From the NCBI GenBank assembly GCA_021155965.1, contig JAJNBJ010000016.1, positions 26,473 to 90,472 of the forward strand: 64,000 bases of DNA, in the 5' to 3' direction. Below are positions 45,491 to 54,779 of this stretch, piece by piece. Source of the DNA: Flavipsychrobacter sp. Its GTDB lineage: Bacteria > Bacteroidota > Bacteroidia > Chitinophagales > Chitinophagaceae. The notes below the pieces were generated by a model, which did not search any database, was not told the origin of the DNA, and saw only the letters and a list, made by a program, of their open reading frames with translations. The first letter of the stretch is position 1; each line of letters begins with the position of its first letter. The position numbers and the translations under genes were made by a program.

Positions 45491-46822
45491 TTATCCAAAG
45501 AACGTATCGTACAACAAGTATGCGTTAAGCGATATAATAATAATGGCTATGCACCACACCAGTGCTTTAGTTCCCGGCCTATTCACGAAAATACCCATTT
45601 TGGCCTTATTACCGGTGAACACCACTAACGGAATGACTGCAAAGCTTAGTTGCATAGATAATATCACCTGGCTCAGCACCAACAGGCTGGCAATGCCTTT
45701 TTCTCCGTAAAGAAAGGTGACTATAAATGCAGGAATAATAGCAATAACACGCGTTATCAACCTGCGCAGCCACGGTTTCAGGCGTATGTTCAGGAAACCC
45801 TCCATAACAATTTGCCCCGCCAATGTACCGGTAAGCGTTGAGTTCTGCCCCGATGCAAGCAACGCCACTGCAAACAATGTACTAGCCAATGTAGCGCCCA
45901 GCAACGGATCAAGCAGCTTATAGGCAACGGTAATATCAGCTACATCATGATAGCCCGATGTATGAAAAGTGGCTGCAGCCACAATAAGGATGGCAGCATT
46001 AATGAAAAAGGCAAACAACAGTGAAACAGTGCTGTCTATAGTAGCAAACTTTATCGCCATTTTTTTGCCTATCTCATCCCTGTCGTAATTCCTTGTCTGC
46101 ACTATACTGGAATGAAGGTACAGGTTGTGCGGCATAACCGTGGCGCCCAATATACCTATGGCTATGTATAGCATAGACGGGTTAAAGACTATCTCCTGCT
46201 TTGGCAACAAGCCTGCTAACAGCGGGAATATTTCGGGTTTAGAAACAATGATCTCATAGACAAAGCAAATGAGGATGATCAATATCAGCGAGGCAACAAT
46301 GGCCTCTATCAGCCGGAAGCCTTTATTCTGGAAGTACAGGATGATGAGCACATCAAAGCCCGTTATCAGTACCCCCCATGTGAGCGGAATTCCAAACAAT
46401 AAGTTTAAAGCCAGGGCTGCCCCTATCACTTCAGCAAGGTCGCAGGCTGCAATAGCCACTTCGCACAACACCCACAAAGCAAAGCTTACAGGCCTGGAAT
46501 AATGGTCGTGGCAGGCTTGCGCAAGGTCTCGCTCTGCAACTATACCTAACTTCAACGCCAGGTATTGCAGTATGATCGCAAAAAAATTCGAGATAAGAAT
46601 AACCGAAAGCATTGTATAGCCAAACTGGGCACCGCCTGCTATATCCGTAGCCCAGTTACCCGGGTCCATATAGCCGACCGCGACCATTAGTCCGGGACCT
46701 GCAAATGCCATTAGCTTTCTCCAGAAACCGGCCTTTTCAGGAACTTTGACCGTAGCATGTACCTCGGAAAGGCTTTTGCCTACCCTTTCGCTATGCCATG
46801 CTTTTTTCGCTATTCTGTTCAT
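45491..46822 (-). CDS. mntH: Nramp-family divalent metal transporter
   Basis: 443 residues, 11 transmembrane helices. Metal-binding DPGN in [16 protein letters not shown] (helix 1) and the helix 6 MPHN motif ([17 protein letters not shown]) are intact, so it should import Mn(II) with protons. Divergent from an MntR-like regulator, with a DtxR-type operator just upstream of its -33 element. It converges on rluE with 15 nt between stops. Probable Mn uptake under Mn limitation. Confidence 0.95.
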   Translation of the reverse strand: MNRIAKKAWHSERVGKSLSEVHATVKVPEKAGFWRKLMAFAGPGLMVAVGYMDPGNWATDIAGGAQFGYTMLSVILISNFFAIILQYLALKLGIVAERDLAQACHDHYSRPVSFALWVLCEVAIAACDLAEVIGAALALNLLFGIPLTWGVLITGFDVLIILYFQNKGFRLIEAIVASLILIILICFVYEIIVSKPEIFPLLAGLLPKQEIVFNPSMLYIAIGILGATVMPHNLYLHSSIVQTRNYDRDEIGKKMAIKFATIDSTVSLLFAFFINAAILIVAAATFHTSGYHDVADITVAYKLLDPLLGATLASTLFAVALLASGQNSTLTGTLAGQIVMEGFLNIRLKPWLRRLITRVIAIIPAFIVTFLYGEKGIASLLVLSQVILSMQLSFAVIPLVVFTGNKAKMGIFVNRPGTKALVWCIAIIIISLNAYLLYDTFFG

Positions 46823-46842
46823 TAGTAATACTAATTCCGGTG

Positions 46843-46873
46843 CAAATTTATAAATTAATTTTGATTTACCAAA
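46843..46873 (-). promoter_or_regulatory. mntH promoter
   Basis: Minus strand: TTTG (46873-46870), 19 nt, TAAATTTG (46850-46843), 21 nt before ATG 46822. Full consensus match; the adjacent operator at 46883-46896 would block access. Confidence 0.65.
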
Positions 46874-46882
46874 TTTATTTTA

Positions 46883-46896
46883 TTAGGCATACCTAA
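46883..46896. promoter_or_regulatory. DtxR/MntR-type operator
   Basis: TTAGGCATACCTAA, with perfect arms TTAGG/CCTAA, resembles metal-dependent DtxR-family boxes. It lies 10 nt upstream of the mntH -33 element and about 24 nt upstream of a -7-like element for mntR, a good position to repress both. Assignment to MntR is inference from position. Confidence 0.7.
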
Positions 46897-46938
46897 CATT
46901 TTTAGTTAATTATTTTAAATACCTTTACCCTGTACTAT

Positions 46939-47595
46939 ATGCAGACTTTTTCAGAAGAAAATTACTTAAAGATAATTTACAACCTTGATAAACAAGGCCT
47001 TAAAAAGATCACACCTACAGCTATAGCTGAGGCTTTGAATAACAACCCCGCTTCGGTTGTGGACATGATCAAAAAACTCTCGGATAAGAAACTAATACAA
47101 TACGAAAAAACAAAGGGTGTTAAGCTCACCGAAAAAGGCAAAAATATAGCCATATCCATAGTACGGAAGCATAGGTTATGGGAAGCATTCCTGGTGGAAA
47201 AACTAGGTTATGGCTGGGACCAGGTACATGAAATAGCCGAGCAACTGGAACATGTGCAGCAAGCAGAACTGGCTGACAGGCTCGACAAATTTCTCGGCTT
47301 CCCGCAATATGACCCACATGGCGACCCTATACCTAAAGCCAACGGAGAAACAGCTGTAACCTACAAAACTTTACTGGCAGAGATCACTGAAGGAAAAACT
47401 TGCCAGGTAGTTGCGGTAAAGGATACCAGCCCTCCCTTCCTGCAATACCTGAAAAAACTGGATATAGGTATAGGCACAAAATTGACATTGATAGAGAAAA
47501 TACCTTTCGATAACTCAATGGTGATCGGCATAGGCAAGAGTGCCAAAACCACTGTTTCCAGAATTTTCGCCGAGAATTTATTGGTGCATGAATAG
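46939..47595 (+). CDS. mntR: DtxR-family metal-dependent regulator
   Basis: 218 residues. N-terminal winged HTH (KKITPTAIAEALNNNPASVVDMIKKL split around the recognition helix), the dimerisation and metal-site region SIVRKHRLWEAFLVEKLGY with VHEIAEQLEHV, and a C-terminal FeoA/SH3-like domain (IGTKLTLIEKIPFDN). This is the DtxR/IdeR/MntR fold. The divergent mntH and the TTAGG/CCTAA operator between them argue for Mn(II)-dependent repression. ATG 46939 is preceded by a weak -7 element (TACCTTTA). Confidence 0.9.
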   Translation: MQTFSEENYLKIIYNLDKQGLKKITPTAIAEALNNNPASVVDMIKKLSDKKLIQYEKTKGVKLTEKGKNIAISIVRKHRLWEAFLVEKLGYGWDQVHEIAEQLEHVQQAELADRLDKFLGFPQYDPHGDPIPKANGETAVTYKTLLAEITEGKTCQVVAVKDTSPPFLQYLKKLDIGIGTKLTLIEKIPFDNSMVIGIGKSAKTTVSRIFAENLLVHE

Positions 47596-47659
47596 TTAAA
47601 CTTTTGATTATCAGCCCCTGATGGTATAGTTTTTTAGAGCAACTACAAAAACTATTTCT

Positions 47660-48292
47660 ATGCGCTTATTTACTCTCGCAGTAGTTATATGTATTGGCAT
47701 AGCTACTTCTTCGTTCATCAAGGGCACCAAGAGCCTCACAGTTACAAGCTCCGCATTTGCCAATAATGCACCGATCCCCGTAAAATATACATGCAAAGGT
47801 CCTGAGTTCAGCCCGCCACTTGAATTCGACAACATTCCGCCGGAAACAAAATCGCTGGCAATAATCGTAGAAGAACCAAATACAACCACTAGTATCAGGA
47901 GACAAAAAGTTTGTGTACCCGAAAAACCGGTGGCAAAGTCAAAACGCGCAAAACGCACTACGGCTAAGAAAAGTGCAATTCCATTATATGAAACCGTGCA
48001 GGTCCAAGGCTGCTTCACACATTGGATCATCTGGAACATAGACCCCAGCAGCAAATTCATTCCTGAGAATTTCATCAACGATAACCAGGGCGTGAACAGC
48101 TTGAATGAATGCAAGTATAAAGGCATGTGCCCGTCCGATGGTACCCACAACTACCACTTCAAAGTTTATGCACTTGACACAAAACTCAACATAAGCTCCA
48201 AAAGCGACAGGGCTGCTTTAGAAAAAGTAATGGAGGGGCATGTACTGGCATGGGGCGAAGTAGTTGGTACTTTCAACAAGAACTACAAATAA
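47660..48292 (+). CDS. YbhB/YbcL family PEBP-like protein with basic insertion
   Basis: 210 residues with a signal peptide (MRLFTLAVVICIGIATSSF). The PEBP core is seen in TCKGPEFSPPLEF, GCFTHWIIWNI and CPSDGTHNYHFKVYAL. Between the first two motifs is a Lys/Arg-rich segment (RRQKVCVPEKPVAKSKRAKR, then TTAKKS), longer and more basic than the usual short loop. This may be an inserted, nucleic-acid or membrane-contact region, or an unusual loop. A terminator follows (48310-48339). Function of bacterial PEBPs is uncertain. Confidence 0.8.
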   Translation: MRLFTLAVVICIGIATSSFIKGTKSLTVTSSAFANNAPIPVKYTCKGPEFSPPLEFDNIPPETKSLAIIVEEPNTTTSIRRQKVCVPEKPVAKSKRAKRTTAKKSAIPLYETVQVQGCFTHWIIWNIDPSSKFIPENFINDNQGVNSLNECKYKGMCPSDGTHNYHFKVYALDTKLNISSKSDRAALEKVMEGHVLAWGEVVGTFNKNYK

Positions 48293-48309
48293 CTACATCA
48301 CCATAAAGC

Positions 48310-48339
48310 AAAATGCCCACGTAAAGCGTGGGCATTTTT
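48310..48339 (+). terminator. Rho-independent terminator after PEBP gene
   Basis: AAAATGCCCACG (48310-48321), loop TAAAG, CGTGGGCATTTTT (48327-48339). Perfect stem and T-run. Confidence 0.85.
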
Positions 48340-48358
48340 ATGTTCAGGAGTCAGTATG

Positions 48359-48664
48359 CTATACACCGTCTTTAACAAAGCTTAGGCACATATATTCGCT
48401 TATGAATTCTTCATAGATATGTTTTAATGCGCCTTCCAGTTTTGAGTAAAAAGAACTGCCCTTGTTCTCATCCAGGATAGACCTTATCTGGTCGTTCAGA
48501 TTCCGTTTAAGAACTTCGAGTTCACTGTTAAAAGCTTTTATTCTTGCAAGCTTACCCGTTAGGAAATGACTATCCTTGAATTTATTCAATTCAGTGATAC
48601 GCTCTTCCAGCAGCGCTGTTGCCATTTCCCTGAAACGGGCTTCCTGCGTTTCAAGATTATTCAT
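48359..48664 (-). CDS. Small coiled-coil protein, unknown
   Basis: 101 residues, no signal peptide, strongly helical with heptads (LLEERITELNKFKDSHFL, LEVLKRNLNDQIRSIL). No family recognised. Minus strand, just after the PEBP terminator, which is bidirectional enough to serve both. Coding because it is long for its size and has a normal ATG. Confidence 0.6.
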   Translation of the reverse strand: MNNLETQEARFREMATALLEERITELNKFKDSHFLTGKLARIKAFNSELEVLKRNLNDQIRSILDENKGSSFYSKLEGALKHIYEEFISEYMCLSFVKDGV

Positions 48665-48737
48665 GTCTTTAGTTTAAATAAAAGAAAATACCTGGTAGTG
48701 TGCAACTAAAAAAGTCGAAACAAACCTGTGCAATACA

Positions 48738-49094
48738 TTAAGACAATGAAGGCGGGCCTCTTAAACTGATTACACGATGGTATTCTTTATAAAGAAAGTG
48801 TAATTCTTCCTGTTTTTTTATTGTAGCATATACATCTTCTACAGGAATAGTGAAGCAGAAGACACAGGCATCAAACCGTACTTCGCTGTTCTTGAATCTC
48901 GTTTTGATGTAAATTTTACTAAGCTTTGAGAAGGGTTTCGACCGCTGAACAGTCTGATGAATACTGCTAACCGGCGAAAAACTAACTGTATTGTGTTTAG
49001 GTTCAGGCTGCGGAAAACTATGCTTTGCATGCCCGTATGAGTTACCGGTCATGAAAAGCAACGAAAAAAACAGTAAAGCAATGTACCGCGCCAT
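48738..49094 (-). CDS. Small secreted protein, unknown
   Basis: 118 residues with a signal peptide (MARYIALLFFSLLFMTGNSYG), a Pro/Ser-rich stretch and a basic C-terminal part (FDACVFCFTIPVEDVYATI) with a Cys pair. No family recognised. It lies 73 nt from the coiled-coil gene in the same direction and 120 nt from the cupin gene. Confidence 0.55.
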   Translation of the reverse strand: MARYIALLFFSLLFMTGNSYGHAKHSFPQPEPKHNTVSFSPVSSIHQTVQRSKPFSKLSKIYIKTRFKNSEVRFDACVFCFTIPVEDVYATIKKQEELHFLYKEYHRVISLRGPPSLS

Positions 49095-49214
49095 TTCTAC
49101 AAATATAATGAGATTGTTCTAATCAAAAACGCTAAAAAAGCTATAATTATTGCTGCAATTTTGTGAATACTCATTAGTGTTTGAGTATCAACCTTATAGT
49201 AAAAATGCAACTTC

Positions 49215-49766
49215 TTAAGTTGTATATTTTTTATACAATTTATCCCATCCTTTTAACACACCCATTATATAAAACACATTCAACGCTATATTGAAAGCAG
49301 CTGCAGGTATGCTTGTGGGCCGCGCAAGCGCCTGGCATTTCATCTTCTTCATAAAGTAACCAATCATTGGGATCTTCACACCACCATTCTTTTTATCGAT
49401 ATGCCCGTCATGTTGCATGCCGAAGAAACATTGAAAAAATGGCACATGGTCTAATGTAGGAGTATAATCGACAACGGCATCCATTACCTCTTCTTTATTA
49501 TTAGATGCTATATGCCGAACTCCTTTAGGTACAACAATGCGGCCTCCAGGCCCTGCAATGTGGGGTACACCGTCAATAATAACTTTTAACTCGCCCTTCT
49601 GCACAGTAAATATTTCATCCTGGTTGTAGTGGATATGCTCAAAAGGCACATACCCTTTAGGTTCAAGTGTCCATTGCATGGTAAACGCTTCCGGGGTTAC
49701 TTTTATACATCTGAATGTTTCGCCTGTTTTTGCGTTAACTACGCTTTCGTAGATATTTACTGCCAT
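49215..49766 (-). CDS. Cupin domain protein
   Basis: 183 residues. The cupin barrel has FEHIHYNQDEIFTVQKGE (first motif, His and Glu metal ligands) and GGRIVVPKGVRHIASN (second motif). A C-terminal extension of about 80 residues contains hydrophobic runs (MIGYFMKKMKCQALARPT; FNIALNVFYIMGVLKG) and may associate with the membrane. Possible enzyme or sugar/small-molecule sensor; substrate unknown. Confidence 0.82.
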   Translation of the reverse strand: MAVNIYESVVNAKTGETFRCIKVTPEAFTMQWTLEPKGYVPFEHIHYNQDEIFTVQKGELKVIIDGVPHIAGPGGRIVVPKGVRHIASNNKEEVMDAVVDYTPTLDHVPFFQCFFGMQHDGHIDKKNGGVKIPMIGYFMKKMKCQALARPTSIPAAAFNIALNVFYIMGVLKGWDKLYKKYTT

Positions 49767-49866
49767 GTGTTTTTTAGGATTTAATTACGAAAAATATGCA
49801 GTTCCGGATTTCTACGCAAGTACCATAAAAATTTCTGCTTCTGCATTAAAGAATTAATTTAGCCCC

Positions 49867-50979
49867 ATGCGGTATATCGATCAGCACATAAAAGCTATCA
49901 TTAGCTCATCCGATGGCAGCCTACCGCTTGTTCATTTTCTTAAAAATTATTTTAAGCAGTACCCTGTTCTCGGCAGCCGGGACAGGAAAATAATTTCAGC
50001 TATTATATATAGCCACTACCGCTGCGCCAAGGGGTATGATAGTGATGAGTGGCTGGATAAACTGACCGATGACCTAACTAAAGAACCAAAAAAAGTTGGC
50101 GATTTTGTCTTAGCAAACTGGATCAGTGAAAACAAATTCGAATTCAACATTAATTCGCTTTTCCCTTTTAATCCTCCCTTTTCTCAAGGCATTGAAAAAG
50201 ATGACTGGCTGAAGTCAATACTTACGCAACCCAATCTATTTATACGTGTTCGTAAGGACAAAGACAAACTGCTTATATTATTAGATAACGTACATATCCC
50301 CTACTCCTTTATTACTCCATCATGCCTATCTCTGCCCAATGGAGCTAAGATAGACACCCTGCTGCCGGCAGATGCTTATGTAGTACAGGATGCTTCCTCG
50401 CAGCAAACCGGCACCTTTTTCGAGCCAATAAAAAACCAATCATGGTATGATTGCTGCTCAGGAGCAGGAGGTAAATCTCTTCTTTTAAAAGACATTGAGC
50501 CAACCATACAACTCACGGTCAGCGACAGAAGGGAGAGTATTCTGCACAATCTCAAACAGCGTTTCAAACAATATGGCCATACGCCACCAACAGCTCACAT
50601 TATTGATGTGGCAAACAGCGAACAGCTAAATAAATCGCTAAACAAAACTCAGTTCGATAGCATCATCTGCGATGTTCCATGCAGCGGCTCCGGCACATGG
50701 GCACGCACACCTGAACAATTGTATTTCTTCAACCCAGAAAAATTGCAGGAATTTTCATTGCTTCAAAAACGAATTGCTGTTAACGTCAGTAAATACTTAA
50801 AACCGGGCGGCAGGCTTATTTATATAACCTGTTCAATATTTAAAGAGGAGAATGAAGACGTAGTGAACCACTTGATAAATCAAACCGGCATGCACTTAAT
50901 TTCATCGCAGCTCATCAACGGTATATCCATAGGCGCAGACAGCATGTTTGTAGCAGTACTACAAAATAAGGCAAGGTAA
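49867..50979 (+). CDS. RsmB-like 16S rRNA m5C methyltransferase
   Basis: 370 residues of the NOL1/NOP2/Sun family. SAM site DCCSGAGGKSL, motif IV CDVPCSGSGTWARTPEQ with catalytic Cys, and YITCSIFKEENEDVV with the second Cys. Typical for rRNA cytosine-5 methylation. The N-terminal helical part (about 1-150) is shorter than the NusB-like domain of full RsmB. Stands alone. Confidence 0.85.
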   Translation: MRYIDQHIKAIISSSDGSLPLVHFLKNYFKQYPVLGSRDRKIISAIIYSHYRCAKGYDSDEWLDKLTDDLTKEPKKVGDFVLANWISENKFEFNINSLFPFNPPFSQGIEKDDWLKSILTQPNLFIRVRKDKDKLLILLDNVHIPYSFITPSCLSLPNGAKIDTLLPADAYVVQDASSQQTGTFFEPIKNQSWYDCCSGAGGKSLLLKDIEPTIQLTVSDRRESILHNLKQRFKQYGHTPPTAHIIDVANSEQLNKSLNKTQFDSIICDVPCSGSGTWARTPEQLYFFNPEKLQEFSLLQKRIAVNVSKYLKPGGRLIYITCSIFKEENEDVVNHLINQTGMHLISSQLINGISIGADSMFVAVLQNKAR

Positions 50980-51039
50980 TACACTAAAAAATGAGAGAAT
51001 ATTTGCCACATTCAATCACATTCTTCCGCATTCAGCACA

Positions 51040-51813
51040 TTATTTCACAGCCTTCGCCTTGAACTTGTTGATAGCATTCCTTGTGAAATCGCTAAGCACA
51101 AGCCTTCCGCTTATTGCTGCACGGTCTGATAAGATAGTGTCCCAATGCTCAGTACCATGCCAGAATATTTTTTTCAATTGCGACATTGCATCCGGGCTGC
51201 TATGAGCCAGGCGCTCTGCAAGTCCGGCAACGCTGTCATCCAGTTCCTGTATGCTTTTATGCAGCTCAGAATATAAGCCATGGCGTTTTGCCCATTCAGC
51301 CGAACGCCACTGTGTAGCATCAATAGCCAATTGCGAAAAACAGGATACACCTATCTTGCGCTCGACAGCAGGACCTACCACAAAAGGCCCTATACCTACA
51401 GCAAGTTCACTCAACTTCACAGACGAATCCTCCATTGCAATAGCATAATCTGTAGCAGCAACGAGTCCTACCCCGCCACCTACAGCTTTGCCCTGCACAC
51501 GTCCTATAATCAGCTTATGGCATTTACGCATGGCGTTGATGACATTAGCAAAACCGCTGAAGAATTTTTTTCCTTCTGCCTCATTACTTATCGCCATCAG
51601 TTCGTCGAACGATGCACCGGCACAAAAAGCCTTCTCACCGGCACTGCGCAATACGATCACCTTAACACGGTTATCCATCCCGATATCATTGATGGTTTTT
51701 GCAAGGTCTGCAAGTATAGCTGCCGGTAAAGAATTGCTTGATGGGTGGAAGAATTCGATAGTAGCAATGCCGTGTTCTATTTCGTGGTTTACATATCCCT
51801 CAGTATGCCGCAT
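51040..51813 (-). CDS. Enoyl-CoA hydratase/isomerase family protein
   Basis: 257 residues from ATG 51813; the in-frame TTG at 51852 falls inside the -7 element TATCTTTG (51857-51850), so it is rejected. Crotonase motifs: CAGASFDEL, KAVGGGVGLVAATDYAIA, LSELAVGIGP. The oxyanion Gly and the catalytic Glu (in SELAVG) are present. Fatty acid or branched-chain amino acid breakdown is likely. Exact substrate not known. Confidence 0.88.
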   Translation of the reverse strand: MRHTEGYVNHEIEHGIATIEFFHPSSNSLPAAILADLAKTINDIGMDNRVKVIVLRSAGEKAFCAGASFDELMAISNEAEGKKFFSGFANVINAMRKCHKLIIGRVQGKAVGGGVGLVAATDYAIAMEDSSVKLSELAVGIGPFVVGPAVERKIGVSCFSQLAIDATQWRSAEWAKRHGLYSELHKSIQELDDSVAGLAERLAHSSPDAMSQLKKIFWHGTEHWDTILSDRAAISGRLVLSDFTRNAINKFKAKAVK

Positions 51814-51849
51814 AGGAAAATTTTTATATGTAAAAAGTGTCGGTAATGA

Positions 51850-51857
51850 CAAAGATA
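51850..51857 (-). promoter_or_regulatory. -7 element of the enoyl-CoA hydratase gene
   Basis: Minus-strand TATCTTTG (51857-51850), with a possible TTG 16 nt further upstream; ATG 51813 follows 37 nt downstream of the element. Confidence 0.45.
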
Positions 51858-51882
51858 GTCAAAATGTAATATTCAATACCCG

Positions 51883-52644
51883 TTACGGCCTGAATATTTC
51901 CTCAAGCATGCCATGCAATTGGGGATGTTTACTCTTTAACTTATCAGGCTGTTCAAAGAAATACTCCGATACTACCGCAAAGAACTCCGCAGAGTTGGTG
52001 GCGCCATAATAGTTGATGTCAGTATGGCCGCCCCTGTGCATTACCTGTATGCTTTCGTGCACTTTTTGTACCCAGGGCAGCACTTCCGGGCGAGTAAGCA
52101 TGTATTCAGGTATGCCATCAATGGTGCCGTCTGCCTTGTCCAGCAGGTGGGCAAATTCGTGCACCACTGTATTTCGTCCGTCTTTGGGCTTCCTAAAGGC
52201 ATCGTGTATCGCAGGCCTTGACAACAGCATCCTTCGGTTCATTACTCCCTCTCCTACCAGGCCCTGTATATTGGCATCGGTTACGCCCGTCATAAAATCG
52301 CGGTTGAAGGTCCCCTTGTACACCATTATTTCTGAAATATTATTGTACCGCCACTTGGGGAAATAAAAGATCAGCATAATAGCGCCAGATGCTATCAGTA
52401 TCTTATCCAGGTCATCCACCTTTGTATCTACACCCTTGATGCTGGTATTCTTCAAAAAATCCTCCACCCTTAGCTCAAAAGCAATGCGACCGTTATCATC
52501 CAGGTTTTTGTAGAAATCCACATTTTCCACCAGCAACTCTTTGAAGTTCACCGGTAACTTATAAGTGGGGAAACGCCGTTTCCAGTCATAGTAGATCACT
52601 ATGCCCGCAATTATTGCTATAACAAGAAGAATAAGGCCGGGCAT
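51883..52644 (-). CDS. mtfA: MtfA-like zinc peptidase
   Basis: 253 residues: one N-terminal transmembrane helix (MPGLILLVIAIIAGIVIYY), the M90 peptidase pattern VVHEFAHLLDKADGTIDG (HExxH metal site) and a later NSAEFFAVVSEYFFEQP. MtfA is known in E. coli as a peptidase that interacts with the Mlc glucose repressor; that link is not testable here. Ends 10 nt after exbD begins downstream of it, so it is likely the last gene of an exbB-exbD-mtfA unit. Confidence 0.88.
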   Translation of the reverse strand: MPGLILLVIAIIAGIVIYYDWKRRFPTYKLPVNFKELLVENVDFYKNLDDNGRIAFELRVEDFLKNTSIKGVDTKVDDLDKILIASGAIMLIFYFPKWRYNNISEIMVYKGTFNRDFMTGVTDANIQGLVGEGVMNRRMLLSRPAIHDAFRKPKDGRNTVVHEFAHLLDKADGTIDGIPEYMLTRPEVLPWVQKVHESIQVMHRGGHTDINYYGATNSAEFFAVVSEYFFEQPDKLKSKHPQLHGMLEEIFRP

Positions 52645-52654
52645 AAGAAAAATA

Positions 52655-53059
52655 TTACCTGCTGTTATTATCTACCGCCAGCACTGTGCGCACATTAAGT
52701 TCATGGGCAGCACGCATCACAGCCACTATGCCATCTGCATTAGCCATTTTATCAGCATTTATGACCACAGTAGGCTCAGCATCTCCCGATTTGGCAATAG
52801 CCCTTGATATCCATGGCTTTAATGAATCCACCGGCACGGAGTTAGTACCTATAAAGAACTGCTGCTGGTCGTTAATGGATACTACAACCGTCTGTTTTGC
52901 TTTAGTATCGCTCTTTGCCTTGGGAATAGACAGCTTAATAACATTGGGATTCGCCAATGTTGAAATAATAAGGAAGAACAGCAGCAGGATGAACAATATA
53001 TCGTTCAGCGCCGATGAGTGCCCCTGCGGGTCATGAAGTACACGTCTTTTTATATTCAT
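52655..53059 (-). CDS. exbD: ExbD/TolR family protein
   Basis: 134 residues with one transmembrane helix (DILFILLLFFLIISTLA) whose conserved Asp (NDILF) couples proton flow, then a periplasmic ExbD domain. Forms the motor complex with the MotA/TolQ/ExbB protein encoded 9 nt upstream. It may energise TonB- or Tol-like systems. Confidence 0.9.
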   Translation of the reverse strand: MNIKRRVLHDPQGHSSALNDILFILLLFFLIISTLANPNVIKLSIPKAKSDTKAKQTVVVSINDQQQFFIGTNSVPVDSLKPWISRAIAKSGDAEPTVVINADKMANADGIVAVMRAAHELNVRTVLAVDNNSR

Positions 53060-53068
53060 CTGCTTGCC

Positions 53069-53782
53069 CTATTGTTTGATATCCTGTACGAAATCCAAAA
53101 ACTCAACCGATGCAGACTCAATACGGTTCACCTGCTTGTTTATCTGTGCATTCAAGTAAGTATAGCCAACATAAGCCAGCAACCCGATAATTAGACCTGT
53201 GGCAGAGGTCACCATCTTCGTATAAATGCCACCTGCTATAGAGTTAATGTCAAAACCCTGGTGCTGCACATTAAAGAACAGGATGATCATGCCCGCTATA
53301 GTTCCCAGGAAGCCCAACATAGGCGCAATACCCGCAATAGTCGTCAATATGGAGAGATTCTTTTCCAACTTATATACTTCCAGCTTGCCCGTGTTCTCCA
53401 TCGATTTCTCAATTTGCTCAATAGGCTTTCCTATACGGCTCACACCTTTTTCTATCACGCGGGAAAGGGCATTGTTCGAGCTTTTGCAGGCACTAATAGC
53501 GGCCGGGATATTGCCCCCTTCCACCTGGTCTTTTATACGGCCCATAAATGATGGGTCGGTAACCGTTGCCTTACGTATGGCCAAAAAACGCTCAACGAAC
53601 ACATATACCAATATAATTGAGCAAATTAACAGGGGTATCATTAGTGAGCCACCACTCATTAATAAATCAAAAAGACGTAACTGCTGCGTAGATGCATCCT
53701 GTTCCATGGCTGCGAGATTAGTGGTATCTGCAACAGCCGGTGCCGATGTGGCAGCCTGTAATAAAATTGTAAGTAATGCCAT
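53069..53782 (-). CDS. exbB: MotA/TolQ/ExbB proton channel protein
   Basis: 237 residues from ATG 53782 (MALLTILLQAATSAPAVA), preferred over ATG 53821 because the -7 element at 53808-53801 lies between them. Contains a signal-like N-terminus, three transmembrane helices, and MLGFLGTIAGMIILF with NSIAGGIYTKMVTSATGLIIG, the TolQ/ExbB channel signature. Upstream of exbD with 9 nt between. Confidence 0.9.
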   Translation of the reverse strand: MALLTILLQAATSAPAVADTTNLAAMEQDASTQQLRLFDLLMSGGSLMIPLLICSIILVYVFVERFLAIRKATVTDPSFMGRIKDQVEGGNIPAAISACKSSNNALSRVIEKGVSRIGKPIEQIEKSMENTGKLEVYKLEKNLSILTTIAGIAPMLGFLGTIAGMIILFFNVQHQGFDINSIAGGIYTKMVTSATGLIIGLLAYVGYTYLNAQINKQVNRIESASVEFLDFVQDIKQ

Positions 53783-53800
53783 GCGTGAATGTTGGAGTAA

Positions 53801-53808
53801 GCAAATAT
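53801..53808 (-). promoter_or_regulatory. -7 element of the exbB operon
   Basis: Minus-strand TATATTTG (53808-53801) matches TAnnTTTG, 19 nt before ATG 53782. Confidence 0.5.
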
Positions 53809-54038
53809 AATAAAATACCAAACCGTGAAAGGTTTAGTTACTCCAATATTAACTCATGGAGATTATATTTATTGTTAAATATTGAATTGATGTAACAATC
53901 ACCTATATACTTATAATTTATTCTTTAAACTGAGACTTATTCACAACCCGCGTGAGTAAGTGATTTAGGATTTAATTTTCAACGTAGTATCTTTGTGATC
54001 ATTCCTAATACAAAATACACTAAATACAGCCGGATCAT

Positions 54039-54728
54039 ATGAACTGGAAAGATTATTTCAGCACGTCCATTGGTAAAAAAATATTAGTTGGCGCCACAGG
54101 TTTGTTTCTCATTCTTTTCCTGATAGTCCATTGCTACATCAACTCCATGATATTCTGGTGCGATGGCGGCAAGCACTTTACCGAAGCCGCTTCGTTCATG
54201 GGCGGCAATGTCGCCATCCGTATAATGGAGATCGGCCTTTTCGTTGGGCTTATCATACATGCACTGCAGGGGTTAATGCTATGGAGCCAGAACTCAGCAA
54301 GGCGCTCGGTGGGTTATGCAGTAAAAGCGGGCAATAAGACCAGCCGGTGGTATAGCCGCTCTATGGGATTGCTTGGCACGCTTATCCTTATGTTCCTGGT
54401 ACTGCACCTGTATCATTTTTGGGCACCTAACCGTTATGGACAGGCTTTTGATGCCGGCTGGACTGAAGAAAGCCTTTATGAAAAAATGCTGGTAGTATTC
54501 AGCAATCTGTGGGTGGTGATCATTTATATTTTAGGATGCATATCTCTTGCATGGCACCTCATGCATGGTTTCTTCAGCGGGTTCCAGACATTCGGTTTAG
54601 CTACACATAAGTATAAAGGGCTGATCAGGTCTGCAGGCATTGCATTTTCCATTATTGTACCGCTCATTTTTGCCAGCATGCCTGTGTACCTGCATTACAT
54701 GAGCAAATGCGCAGAGCACTGTCAGTAA
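54039..54728 (+). CDS. sdhC: Succinate dehydrogenase cytochrome b558 subunit
   Basis: 229 residues, five transmembrane helices, with His residues in the helices of the b558-type SdhC (HCYINSMIF, FVGLIIHALQG, FLVLHLYHFW, AWHLMHGFFSGFQ). Anchors SdhA/SdhB to the inner membrane and passes electrons to quinone. First gene of the sdh operon; 51 nt to sdhA, with a direct repeat in the gap. Confidence 0.95.
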   Translation: MNWKDYFSTSIGKKILVGATGLFLILFLIVHCYINSMIFWCDGGKHFTEAASFMGGNVAIRIMEIGLFVGLIIHALQGLMLWSQNSARRSVGYAVKAGNKTSRWYSRSMGLLGTLILMFLVLHLYHFWAPNRYGQAFDAGWTEESLYEKMLVVFSNLWVVIIYILGCISLAWHLMHGFFSGFQTFGLATHKYKGLIRSAGIAFSIIVPLIFASMPVYLHYMSKCAEHCQ

Positions 54729-54779
54729 CAAGTATCAAGCATCCAGTAACAAAAATATCCAGTAACAAGTATCAAGCAT
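54724..54779 (+). repeat. Direct repeat between sdhC and sdhA
   Basis: AGTAACAAGTATCAAGCAT occurs at 54724-54742, overlapping the sdhC stop, and at 54761-54779, directly before the sdhA ATG. A partial copy lies between. The 19-bp exact repeat is the only unusual part of this gap; origin unclear (slippage or recombination footprint). Confidence 0.7.
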
